Shown piece after piece: positions 10,501-16,969 of a DNA stretch of 64,000 nt. Every line of letters begins with the position of its first letter. The stretch's first letter is position 1. A program made the translations under genes and the position numbers. The notes under the pieces were generated by a model. That model had not been told where the DNA came from and made no database searches. It saw only the letters and a program-made list of their open reading frames with translations. The stretch is from Polycyclovorans sp002706265. GTDB taxonomy: Bacteria; Pseudomonadota; Gammaproteobacteria; Nevskiales; Nevskiaceae. The stretch is from assembly GCA_963973915.1 (NCBI GenBank), contig CAXBBM010000002.1, positions 186,001 to 250,000 on the forward strand, written 5' to 3'.

Positions 10501-13291
10501 CGGTCGGCGACAGCGCCTGGGTCTTCGAGAAGCACAGAAAGCCGAAGGGCGACTGCACCGTGTCGATGCCGCCGGCCAGCGCGAAGTTGCTGCGGCCCGA
10601 TTCCAGTTCGCCAACGGCAATGGAGATGGCGGCCAGCGACGATGCGCAGGCCGCGTCCACGGTGAAATTGAGCCCGCCAAAGTCCATGCGGTTGGCGACG
10701 CGCCCGGCGGCGACGTTGAGCAGGGTGCCGGCGAAGGATTCTTCGGTCCATTCCGGCAGGCGGTCCCAGACGCGCGGGTCGGGGTTTTCGACAAAGCGCG
10801 GCAACTCGGCGCGCACGCCATATTGCAGGCCCAGATCGCCCAGGCCGCCACCGGCGCCGAGAATGATGGAGGTGTTTTCGCGATCGAAGCCGCCCTCGCC
10901 GTAACCGGCATCGGCCAGGGTGCGCTGCGCGACCTCAAGAGTGAGCAACTGCATCGGGTCGATGGATTTCATCGACCGCGGCGGAATGCCGAACTTCATC
11001 GGATCGAACGGCACCTCGTCGAGAAAACCGCCCCAGCGCGAATAGATCTTGTCGCGGGTCTTGCGGTCGGCATCGAAATACAGCTCGGGGTCCCAGCGTT
11101 CCGGCGGCACCGGGCCGATGGCGCGGTGCTGGTTGAGGATGTTGTGCCAGAAGGCATCGGGGCCGTCGGCCTTGGGCAGCAGCGTGCCGATGCCGACGAT
11201 GGCGATGTCGGCAGGCTGCGCCTGCTGGCGGCGGGTGGCCCGGGCCTCGGCCCAGGCTTCGAGGTGCACCTGCGCACCGCGGCAAACGTCGAGGTGCAGT
11301 TCTTCGACCGTCACCGGCGCATCGCGCAGGGTGGCGACCTGGCCAATCATGTACATGCCCTGGTCGAGCTGCTCGGCGGTGGCAACGTCCACCATCGTGC
11401 CCTCGGCATTGCGATTGACGCCTTTGGAGGCGATGCGCAGACGGCCGAGGTTGAGGTCTTCCAGCTCGTCGCGAATTTCTTCGGCACTGCGGCCGTCACG
11501 GATCAGCCGGCGACGGGTGTCGAAGAACTCGCGGGCAAACTGCGTATCGACACAGCGCGAGGCGTGGCCGGGGCCGGTTTCCAGATTCACGGTGCGGCGG
11601 CAGCGCAGGGCTTCGTCCTGGAAGCCTTGAACGATGGCGCCGCTGTGGACGATTTCGCGGGTGAACAGGTAGGCGGTGCCCATCAGCACGCCCACCTTCA
11701 TGCCGCGCGCGGCCAGCGGCGCAGTCATGGCGGCGACCATGGCGCAGGACAGGGCGTCGTGAATGCCGCCGGCAAACAGGACGTGCACGTCCTTCGCATC
11801 GGCGGGCGCGACCTCGGCCAGCAGCAGTTCGATCATCTGCTCCCAAAGCGGGAAGCTGGAGATGGGCCCGACATGCCCGCCGCATTCGCGGCCTTCGAAC
11901 ACAAAGCGCCGCGCGCCCTGTTCCAGATACATGCGCAGCAGTGCTGGCGCCGGCGCATGGATGTAAGTGGTGATGCCGCGCTTTTCGAATTCGGCGGCCT
12001 GGTCGGGGCGACCCCCGGCGATCAGGGCAAACGGCGGGGGGCACTTCCAGATCTCGGCGCACTGTTCTTCGCGCAGCGCGTGCGGCACGAAGCCCAGCAG
12101 GCCCACGCCCCAGGGCGCATCGCCGATCCGGTCACGGGTCTGTTCGAGCATGTCGCGCACTTGCGGGCCGCGCATGAGCGCCAGCGCCAGCAGGGGCAGG
12201 GCGCCGCCCTTGGCCACGTCGACCGCAAAACCGGGCACGTCCGACACCCGCGTCATTGGCCCCTGCACCACCGGGAAGCGGGTGCCGTGCGCGCCGGCCA
12301 GCGCGCCGCCCTCGTCGAGGAAGCCCTGGCCCGCGGCCGATTCGATTTGCTGCTGGCTGGCGCGGCGCAGGGCCTGCAGCAGTTTTGCGACGGAGCCGTG
12401 ACGCTGGCGATAGCCCGCCGCGAGACCAATGGCCTGGCCGATCGGCAGCAGGTGTTCGGCGTCGCCGGACCAGGCCATTCGCGCCTCCATGCGCTGGCGC
12501 CATTCGGCGATGGGAAGCTGGTCGCCTTCGGCGGCGCGGTCATCGGCGTCAGCCGCTTTCAGGGCCGGGCTTGAGGGTCTGCCATAGACGCGCAGGGGCT
12601 GGTCGACGCGCTCTCCGAAGAGCTTGCACTCGGCGCCGTTGAGGCGTGCCAGCTCGTTCTGCTGGGCGGCCGGCAGCGGCGACTCACGCAGCAGCAGCAG
12701 GCAGTCGTCGAGCACCACGCCGTGGGCACCGGCCACGCGACACGCCGCCGCGGCGCGGATGCCGATGCCGCCGCGCACGATGACCGGCAGCGACGAGACG
12801 CCGTGCAACTTCTGCAACAGGATGAAGCTGGTGTCTTCACCCACCCAGCCGCCGGCCTCGTGGCCGAGCGCGATCAGGCCATCGACCGTGTCACCCAATG
12901 CGGCGGCGGCGTCGGCGCCGGTGACTTCGGCCCACACCGTGAGCCCGGCGTGGGCGGCGCGCAATTGGGCGACGCAGCCCTGTTGCACCGCAGTGGCTTC
13001 GGCTGCGAGAAAGACGGTGAGGCGGCGCGCTTGTGTCTGCGCCAGCAGTTCCAGCGCCTGCGGCAACTGGGCCGCGCTGATGCGCAGGCCGATGCGGGCT
13101 TCGGTGTGCCGGGCGAGATCGCGAAAATGCAGGCGCGCGCGGTCGGCCGGGCCGGCATGAACCAGGTCGAGGACCCCGGTGGCGCCACTGCGCGCCAGCG
13201 CCAGCGCCAGCTGCGGCGGGAAATTGCCCGGGTTGAGACCGAAGATCTCGAAGGGGCTTTGGGGCTGGGCCGAGGCGGTAGAGGGCGTCAT
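4577..13291 (-). CDS. Giant PUFA-synthase-like type I synthase, NPD-NPD(ER)-KS-AT-ACP3-KR-DH
   Basis: 2904 aa from an ATG preceded by GAGGT 7 nt upstream; a TTG 18 nt further up is less likely. Domain order: degenerate NPD-like barrel (about 10-290, EAGGW with Trp149 where His is expected); NPD/PfaD-like flavin enoyl reductase (about 340-630, ECGGH with His473); ketosynthase from about 695 (Cys882, His1017, His1057); acyltransferase (Ser1350 in GHSYGE, later GAFH); Ala/Pro linker; three ACPs with DSIKRVEI serines at 1804, 1911 and 2018; ketoreductase (GGARGIT near 2325, Tyr2511 in SDYAAAN); polyketide-type dehydratase (His2645 in LLDHRIDGK, second-half LLDLPPQ). PfaA of marine bacteria has KS-AT-ACPs-KR, with the reductase encoded separately as PfaD; here it is fused at the N-terminus. 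It likely iteratively builds and reduces an acyl chain for a secondary lipid (inference). Confidence 0.92.
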   Translation of the reverse strand: MTPSTASAQPQSPFEIFGLNPGNFPPQLALALARSGATGVLDLVHAGPADRARLHFRDLARHTEARIGLRISAAQLPQALELLAQTQARRLTVFLAAEATAVQQGCVAQLRAAHAGLTVWAEVTGADAAAALGDTVDGLIALGHEAGGWVGEDTSFILLQKLHGVSSLPVIVRGGIGIRAAAACRVAGAHGVVLDDCLLLLRESPLPAAQQNELARLNGAECKLFGERVDQPLRVYGRPSSPALKAADADDRAAEGDQLPIAEWRQRMEARMAWSGDAEHLLPIGQAIGLAAGYRQRHGSVAKLLQALRRASQQQIESAAGQGFLDEGGALAGAHGTRFPVVQGPMTRVSDVPGFAVDVAKGGALPLLALALMRGPQVRDMLEQTRDRIGDAPWGVGLLGFVPHALREEQCAEIWKCPPPFALIAGGRPDQAAEFEKRGITTYIHAPAPALLRMYLEQGARRFVFEGRECGGHVGPISSFPLWEQMIELLLAEVAPADAKDVHVLFAGGIHDALSCAMVAAMTAPLAARGMKVGVLMGTAYLFTREIVHSGAIVQGFQDEALRCRRTVNLETGPGHASRCVDTQFAREFFDTRRRLIRDGRSAEEIRDELEDLNLGRLRIASKGVNRNAEGTMVDVATAEQLDQGMYMIGQVATLRDAPVTVEELHLDVCRGAQVHLEAWAEARATRRQQAQPADIAIVGIGTLLPKADGPDAFWHNILNQHRAIGPVPPERWDPELYFDADRKTRDKIYSRWGGFLDEVPFDPMKFGIPPRSMKSIDPMQLLTLEVAQRTLADAGYGEGGFDRENTSIILGAGGGLGDLGLQYGVRAELPRFVENPDPRVWDRLPEWTEESFAGTLLNVAAGRVANRMDFGGLNFTVDAACASSLAAISIAVGELESGRSNFALAGGIDTVQSPFGFLCFSKTQALSPTGAPRTFDQAADGIAISEGLAVVALKRLADAERDGDRVYAVIKAVSGSSDGKALGLTAPRPDGQIRALKRAYAKAGFSPASLELFEAHGTGTPVGDKAEAETITRALRAEGADANSVALGSVKTLVGHTKASAGVAGLIKMALSLYHRVQPAHYGVDKPIDILAASDSPAYLLKQPRPWVASPDHPRRAGVSAFGFGGTNFHAVLEEYVGAQGATAGQDQWPHELIVFRAADTAQLQQQIGQLQPVLGAPGTLRLAELALALARAAESRGAAPVRLALVASDFTALAADLDKVMAHLRNGQALPPHLKLNTGTPAEAPNVAFVFPGQGAQYVNMGRETALFIDEMRQSLEHADRSLKGQFPRRLSQYILPPAAFDAETEAAQQAALTDTRVAQPAIGAVSLGYLALAERLGLKASATAGHSYGEYVALAAAGAISRDDCLRLSAIRGAAMAQASASAVPGTMAAVQGTREAIEAAIQGFAGVRIANHNAPQQSVISGPRTGVASAVKALGDAGMRSTLLPVSGAFHTELVADARPPLSAAITQTLFQPARVPVYSNRDGQPYAADPAQMQGQLDGHLLSSVEFVREIKAMAASGCAVFVELGPKSICTHMVRAIVGDTPAVAVSLDGQGGGIKGLLGGLSELWTLGVTLNPVRLFDGRELRLLDVAQLAQAAVPDAIPAHAWMISGGCARAPGETERRTGRLPALTLATASAARADAAAEAKAQQALTTPAAPTPTAPAPVAASAPALPGGLIGAEAMLAYQQTMQQFLALQERVMQQALGGAAPVAAVPAPQALPSRPPPVVAAPAAAPEVSAAPVPQPTPPIAVVTPDLAPALPVASVDFKATLLEVVADRTGYPQDMLALDADLEADLGVDSIKRVEIIGALQKALPADMAAQINETMERFTQARSLSAIVSALNGMAPAAAPGAAPTPSPAPATAPSTAPSTDRLTSTLLELVADRTGYPQDMLALDADLEADLGVDSIKRVEIIGALQKALPADMAAQINETMERFTQARSLSAIVSALNGMAPAAAPGAAPTPSPAPATAPSTAPSTDRLTSTLLELVADRTGYPQDMLALDADLEADLGVDSIKRVEIIGALQKALPADMAAQINETMERFTQARSLASILDALTALQPPTHTVAPEAPVAAAPTVAPAAAPASVPRYVVRATAAPLPSRRVRITGTALIFAAPDTIADALIARLRAEGLQPLAVNESDAEGLTTAVHAAQRLHGPIRAVLHLSGLDAGMGDDAADWQAGSERHLLSMLHLAQALGDDLAEIRLLAASRLGGSFGRASVGDGPLLAGGLNGMLNCLRHEYPAAVMRAVDFNGQSDGEMVAALCDELLSDDTAPEIGYVGRERYAARVVEQAVNQTVNQAVDQAHSALTPDADWVVLATGGARGITAELLEEMAVPGMRLVLLGRSAEPESEPAALAGLQTVAQLRAHLLDEARARGVAAKPAEIDRGIARIQADREIRANLARLRAAGCQVDYQPCDVRDEPALNALLAGLYERHGRIDAVIHGAGVIEDKLITDKQADSFRRVLGTKLDAARVFARTLQPASLKLLCFFTSVAGRFGNRGQSDYAAANETLNRLAWQLHRRWPDTRVMAINWGPWDAGMASEAVKAAFRAQGIEPIPVAAGRRYFSEELRSGARDDVELVVGRGTWSAAAMSPAAASADGDNTPHLTLITHAPRMGPGGAMTLDHRFTADSDPYLLDHRIDGKLVLPAAGAAEWMAQFAAAAWPGWQVSELRDLRQFNGISLEADGERLIQLRARASSHSDAGTQSITVEMVDPAQKRPCYRATVCLVERLADAPVINLAAVTDAQPVNVDDAYGHYLFHGPRFQLITRIDGVSLQGVDAAVQGANVQRWLDRDGRWLFDPGLLDLPPQLAIVWSRVHHDMTALPSAFGRVTRYAGGDRSGPLKLAMRMLPDDQPQSVRYDAWITDAQGRVLVAMERCEGHMSAALNRLADKAKPGV
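7133..7930 (-). repeat. Perfect tandem repeat encoding the three ACP domains (321-bp unit, about 2.5 copies)
   Basis: The stretches 7133-7453, 7454-7774 and the partial copy 7775-7930 read as identical at an offset of 321 bp (107 codons). Each contains one DSIKRVEI phosphopantetheine site plus, in the two full copies, the same Ala/Pro linker. The outer boundaries diverge at once. No synonymous differences were seen by eye, which implies recent duplication or ongoing homogenisation of the ACP array. Confidence 0.92.
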
Positions 13292-13315
13292 GGGGAATAC
13301 CTCAATCAATCAAAA

Positions 13316-14131
13316 TCAGCGCTTCACGCCTTCCAGAAAAGGCACTTCCATCACTTTCTCGTGAACGATGGGGCCGTGACCGAAGTAGCCGTTCTCGCCG
13401 AAGCACTCGCCGTGGTCGGCGGTGATGATGAAATGGGTGTTGGCGGGTGATTTGGAAATCAGTTCGTCGAGCAGGGTGTCGACATGCTCAACCGTTTTGA
13501 CCTGTTGGGCGTGCAGGTCCTGCATCTGGTCGTCGTCGAAGAATTGATCTTCGGTGCCTTGTCCGAGGTCGTCATCCATGCGCTTGAACACGCCGTGCAC
13601 CCCCGAAATGTGCGGCATCGAATCGCCGTCGAGCATGTAGGGGTAATGGGTTTCACCGAGATTGAGGAAGTGGAAGCTGGGCTCGTCTTCGTCGTACTCG
13701 ACCTGCTGGATGATGCCGCCGAAGTCGTTGTGGTTGGCCATCAACTTGTAGTCGTCAAAGTGACGGTTGAGGTGCGACATGGGGTTGAGCACCGGCAGCG
13801 ACACGCGGGCCACGGTGCGGTAGCCGTTTTCCTGCAGCACGTGCGGCAGCGACAGCTGCGGCACGAAGTTCTTGAACGACAGGCCCTCGATGCCCAGGCG
13901 CGGCACCCACTGCGCGAACTCCTTTTTATAGACCTCGGAGGCGAACACCCCCTGCGGACTGGTGTGGGGCAGCATGCCCATCAGGTACGTGTAGTGCGAT
14001 GGTGAGGTCCACGAGGCGTAGCTGAAGCGCTTCTCGCCGAGGCCGATGCGGTCCATGTTGGGGGTGCGGGCACGGGCGTAGCTGTCGTAGCGACAGCTGT
14101 CCATCACGATGAAGACGACGTTTTTGCTCAT
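13316..14131 (-). CDS. Sulfatase/alkaline-phosphatase-superfamily hydrolase with a Thr/Ser nucleophile site
   Basis: 271 aa from the ATG giving MSKNVVFIVMDSCRYDS; an in-frame ATG at 14194 would add 21 residues that look neither like a domain nor a signal peptide. The N-terminal MDSCRYD matches the first metal site of the superfamily. At 41-46 the sequence WTSPSH occupies the place of the sulfatase C/S-x-P-S-R signature, so the nucleophile would be Thr42, or Ser43 by a shifted alignment, rather than formylglycine. TADHGE near residue 240 supplies the second metal site. No signal peptide or membrane segment, so it should be cytoplasmic. It is the first gene of the operon, 24 nt before the giant synthase, suggesting it modifies a precursor or product of that pathway (inference). 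Confidence 0.82.
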   Translation of the reverse strand: MSKNVVFIVMDSCRYDSYARARTPNMDRIGLGEKRFSYASWTSPSHYTYLMGMLPHTSPQGVFASEVYKKEFAQWVPRLGIEGLSFKNFVPQLSLPHVLQENGYRTVARVSLPVLNPMSHLNRHFDDYKLMANHNDFGGIIQQVEYDEDEPSFHFLNLGETHYPYMLDGDSMPHISGVHGVFKRMDDDLGQGTEDQFFDDDQMQDLHAQQVKTVEHVDTLLDELISKSPANTHFIITADHGECFGENGYFGHGPIVHEKVMEVPFLEGVKR

Positions 14132-14437
14132 GGTCAGCGGCAGTAATGGCGGGGCGAAAGGGGGAAGCAAGACTGAGGCCAATGTCACATTCATGACGTA
14201 AGAAAATGCCTATGTGGATCGTCAGGTAAAGCTTAAGACGCTCACGACAACTGCTTCTCTTCAATGGCTTTTTCAGCTTGCCCTTGGATCGAGCCTGCCC
14301 CTTGAGCGGAAGAACGTAAAGGCACGGCTGACGAACGGTGGTCGCCCGAGGGTGATCGGCCGGTCAGAGCGAATCGCTTACGGGTGCAATGGGCGAAATC
14401 TTACACCGTTGCCGCAGCCGCCCCGGACACATCAATC

Positions 14438-14474
14438 ATAGCGATGCACTATTGTGACCATCTAAAAGAATCAC
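14438..14474 (+). promoter_or_regulatory. Probable OxyR binding site upstream of ahpC
   Basis: Contains ATAG-N7-CTAT-N7-ATCT-N7-TCAC. The first half matches the OxyR consensus ATAG-N7-CTAT exactly in its tetramers; the second half keeps the spacing but is degenerate. The position just upstream of and overlapping the likely -35 region of ahpC is typical for OxyR activation of peroxidase genes. Confidence 0.55.
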
Positions 14475-14482
14475 TTTATCTA
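14452..14482 (+). promoter_or_regulatory. Candidate ahpC promoter
   Basis: TTGTGA at 14452-14457 as -35 and TTATCT (14476) or TATCTA (14477) as -10, with 18-19 bp spacing. It lies immediately downstream of the OxyR-like half-site, leaving a leader of about 70 nt to ahpC. Only pattern evidence supports it. Confidence 0.4.
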
Positions 14483-14556
14483 TGGCCAAAATTCCGTATG
14501 CTGCAGCGCACAAGATGGGTTCTGCCCATTTTCCAGTCCCCTTAAAGGAGTCATCG

Positions 14557-15120
14557 ATGTCCCTGATCAACACCCCGGTCCAGCCGTTCAAAACCACCGC
14601 CTTCCATGCCGGCGAATTCGTCGAAGTCACCGAAGCCAGCCTCAAGGGCAAGTGGTCGGTGCTGGTGTTCATGCCCGCCGCCTTCACCTTCAATTGCCCC
14701 ACCGAAGTCGAGGATGCGGCTGACAACTACGACGCTTTCCAGAAGCTGGGCGCCGAAATTTACATCGTCACCACCGACACCCATTTTTCACACAAGGTGT
14801 GGCACGCCACCTCGCCCGCCGTGGGCAAGGCCAAGTTTCCGCTGGTGGGCGATCCCACGCACCAGCTGACCCGCGCATTCGGCGTGCACATTGAAGAAGA
14901 AGGCTTGGCCCTGCGCGGCACCTTCGTCATCGATCCGGACGGCGTGATCAAGACGCTGGAAATTCACGACAACGCGATCGCCCGCGACATGAAGGAAACC
15001 CTGCGCAAGCTCAAGGCCGCCAAGTTCGTCCGTGAGAACCCGGACGAGGTCTGCCCCGCCAAGTGGCAGGAAGGCGAGAAGACCCTCAAGCCGTCGCTGG
15101 ACCTGGTCGGCAAGATCTGA
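14557..15120 (+). CDS. ahpC: Alkyl hydroperoxide reductase subunit C (typical 2-Cys peroxiredoxin)
   Basis: 187 aa, exactly the usual AhpC length, starting at an ATG with AAAGGAG 7 nt upstream. Peroxidatic Cys47 sits in FTFNCPTE and the resolving Cys166 in DEVCPAKW, and the C-terminus ends GKI as in robust AhpC decamers. It reduces hydrogen peroxide and organic hydroperoxides in the cytoplasm and is itself re-reduced by AhpF, encoded next. The OxyR-like site upstream suggests peroxide induction. A strong hairpin/T-tract follows before ahpF, so ahpC is probably made in excess. Confidence 0.97.
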   Translation: MSLINTPVQPFKTTAFHAGEFVEVTEASLKGKWSVLVFMPAAFTFNCPTEVEDAADNYDAFQKLGAEIYIVTTDTHFSHKVWHATSPAVGKAKFPLVGDPTHQLTRAFGVHIEEEGLALRGTFVIDPDGVIKTLEIHDNAIARDMKETLRKLKAAKFVRENPDEVCPAKWQEGEKTLKPSLDLVGKI

Positions 15121-15139
15121 TCGCAGCACGCCACGGAAG

Positions 15140-15167
15140 CCCGCCGCTGCGGCGGCGGGTTTTTTTT
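15140..15167 (+). terminator. Intercistronic rho-independent terminator/attenuator between ahpC and ahpF
   Basis: Perfect 8-bp stem CCCGCCGC/GCGGCGGG with a 4-nt loop, followed by eight T. ahpF starts only 26 nt later without an evident promoter, so partial read-through probably sets a high AhpC:AhpF ratio. Confidence 0.85.
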
Positions 15168-15192
15168 GCCCCCCATTTGTCAGGAGCCCGCC

Positions 15193-16770
15193 ATGTTGGA
15201 AGCTGATCTTAAGGCGCAGTTGAAAAGTTACCTTGAGCGTGTCGTCCGGCCCATCGAGATCGTGGCCAACCTTGACGACAGCAAAGGCTCGACCGAGCTT
15301 CAAGGGCTGTTGGCCGATCTGCAGGCCTGTTCGTCGCAGATCACCGTGCGCGAAACCCGCGACGCTGCGGAGCGCGCGCCCTCTTTCACCCTGAACAGTC
15401 CGGGCCAGGACATCCACATCCGCTTTGGCGGCCTGCCCCTGGGTCATGAGTTCACCTCGTTGGTACTGGCGCTGTTGCAGGTCGGCGGTTATCCGCCAAA
15501 GGTCAGCGACGAGGTGATGGAGCAGATTCGCAGTCTGGACGGCCATTACCGCTTCGAGACGTTCTTCTCGCTGTCGTGCCAGAACTGCCCCGACGTGGTG
15601 CAGGCGCTGAACCTGATGGCGGTGTTGAACCCGCGCATCGAACACGTCGCCATCGACGGTGCGCTGTTCCAGGACGAGGTGGCGCAGCGGCAGGTGATGT
15701 CGGTGCCCAGCCTGTTCCTGAACGGCGAGCCTTTCGGCGCCGGCCGCATGAGCATCGAAAGCATACTGGCCAAGCTGGACACCGGCGCCGCCGCCCGCGA
15801 AGCGGCCAAGATCAGGGAAAAGGCGCCGTTCGACGTGCTGGTGGTGGGCGGTGGCCCGGCCGGCGCTGCAGCGGCCATTTACGCCGCGCGCAAAGGCATT
15901 CGCACCGGCGTGGTGGCCGAGCGTTTTGGCGGCCAGGTGGCCGACACGATGGGCATCGAGAACTTCATCTCGATCAAGGAAACCGAAGGCCCGAAGCTGG
16001 TCACGGCGCTGGAAGCGCACGTCAGTGACTACGAGGTGGACGTGATGCGCCTACAGCGGGCGCAGGCACTGGCCACCGGTGGCGAGCTGATCGAGCTGAC
16101 CCTTGAAAGCGGCGCCACCGTGAAAACCCGGTCGCTGATCATTGCCACCGGCGCCCGCTGGCGGCAGATGAACGTCCCTGGCGAAGACCAGTACCGCAAC
16201 AGGGGCGTGGCCTACTGCCCGCATTGCGACGGCCCGCTGTACAAGGGCAAGCGCGTGGCGGTGATCGGCGGCGGCAACTCCGGCGTTGAAGCGGCGATAG
16301 ACCTCGCAGGTCTCGTCAGCCACGTGACCCTCATCGAGTTCGACGCGCAGTTGCGGGCCGATGCGGTGTTGCAGCGCAAGCTCAAGAGCCTGGGCAACGT
16401 CACGGTCATCACTTCGGCGCTGACCACCGAGGTGCAGGGCGATGGCCAGAAGGTCACCGGGCTGGTCTATCAGGATCGCACCACCGAGACGCTGAAGACG
16501 GTCGAGCTGGAAGGCATTTTTGTGCAGATTGGGCTGCTGCCGAACAGTGACTGGCTCAAGGGCGCCGTCGAGCTCAGCCCGCGTGGCGAGGTGGTGGTGG
16601 ATGCCAAGGGCCAGACCTCGGTGCCCGGCGTGTTCGCCGCGGGAGATGTGACCACGACGCCCTACAAGCAGATCATCATCGCCATGGGCGAGGGCTCGAA
16701 AGCGGCGCTGAGCGCGTTCGATCACCTGATTCGCCAGACGGCACCCGAGGCCGTGCGCAAGGCGGCCTGA
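15193..16770 (+). CDS. ahpF: Alkyl hydroperoxide reductase subunit F (flavoprotein NADH:peroxiredoxin reductase)
   Basis: 525 aa; ATG chosen because AGGAG lies 7 nt upstream. The N-terminal tandem-thioredoxin-fold domain (1-200) carries Cys129/Cys132 in SCQNCP, the same numbering as Escherichia coli AhpF. The FAD-binding GGGPAGAAAA follows near 222, then the second redox pair Cys342/Cys345 in YCPHCDG, the NADH-binding GGGNSGVEAA and the C-terminal FAD motif GVFAAGDVTT. It passes electrons from NADH through both disulfides to AhpC. It is expressed from the ahpC promoter by read-through of the terminator between them. Confidence 0.97.
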   Translation: MLEADLKAQLKSYLERVVRPIEIVANLDDSKGSTELQGLLADLQACSSQITVRETRDAAERAPSFTLNSPGQDIHIRFGGLPLGHEFTSLVLALLQVGGYPPKVSDEVMEQIRSLDGHYRFETFFSLSCQNCPDVVQALNLMAVLNPRIEHVAIDGALFQDEVAQRQVMSVPSLFLNGEPFGAGRMSIESILAKLDTGAAAREAAKIREKAPFDVLVVGGGPAGAAAAIYAARKGIRTGVVAERFGGQVADTMGIENFISIKETEGPKLVTALEAHVSDYEVDVMRLQRAQALATGGELIELTLESGATVKTRSLIIATGARWRQMNVPGEDQYRNRGVAYCPHCDGPLYKGKRVAVIGGGNSGVEAAIDLAGLVSHVTLIEFDAQLRADAVLQRKLKSLGNVTVITSALTTEVQGDGQKVTGLVYQDRTTETLKTVELEGIFVQIGLLPNSDWLKGAVELSPRGEVVVDAKGQTSVPGVFAAGDVTTTPYKQIIIAMGEGSKAALSAFDHLIRQTAPEAVRKAA

Positions 16771-16830
16771 TCGGTCGCGGAAATGAGGGGCTGCATGGGC
16801 GTGATGGTGCCCTCAAGCGCGCCCCCTGAC

Positions 16831-16865
16831 GCCGCAGCCGCAGTTGATGCGGCTGTGGCTTTTTT
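16831..16865 (+). terminator. Rho-independent terminator after ahpF
   Basis: 12-bp stem GCCGCAGCCGCA / TGCGGCTGTGGC (one G-T pair) with a 5-nt loop and a six-T tail. It separates ahpCF from the malic enzyme gene. Confidence 0.85.
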
Positions 16866-16969
16866 GTGGGCGATGGGCGACACGACCGGCGTGCAGAATC
16901 GCGCTGGCAGGCGTGCGCAAGCGTAAGCTTCACGTCTCGTTCGAACGCCGGGTGAAAGAGGCCCTCTGC

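Larger units (their letters stand above)
14132..14556. other. 425-bp divergent control region between the synthase operon and ahpC
   Basis: No convincing gene. The right part carries an OxyR-like motif and probable ahpC promoter, and ends in an AAAGGAG ribosome-binding site 7 nt before ahpC. The left part should hold the leader and promoter of the minus-strand sulfatase/synthase operon, but I could not identify -10 or -35 boxes I trust. A frame open from 14482 merely extends ahpC upstream and is not needed: the ATG at 14557 gives the usual 187-aa protein. Confidence 0.6.
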
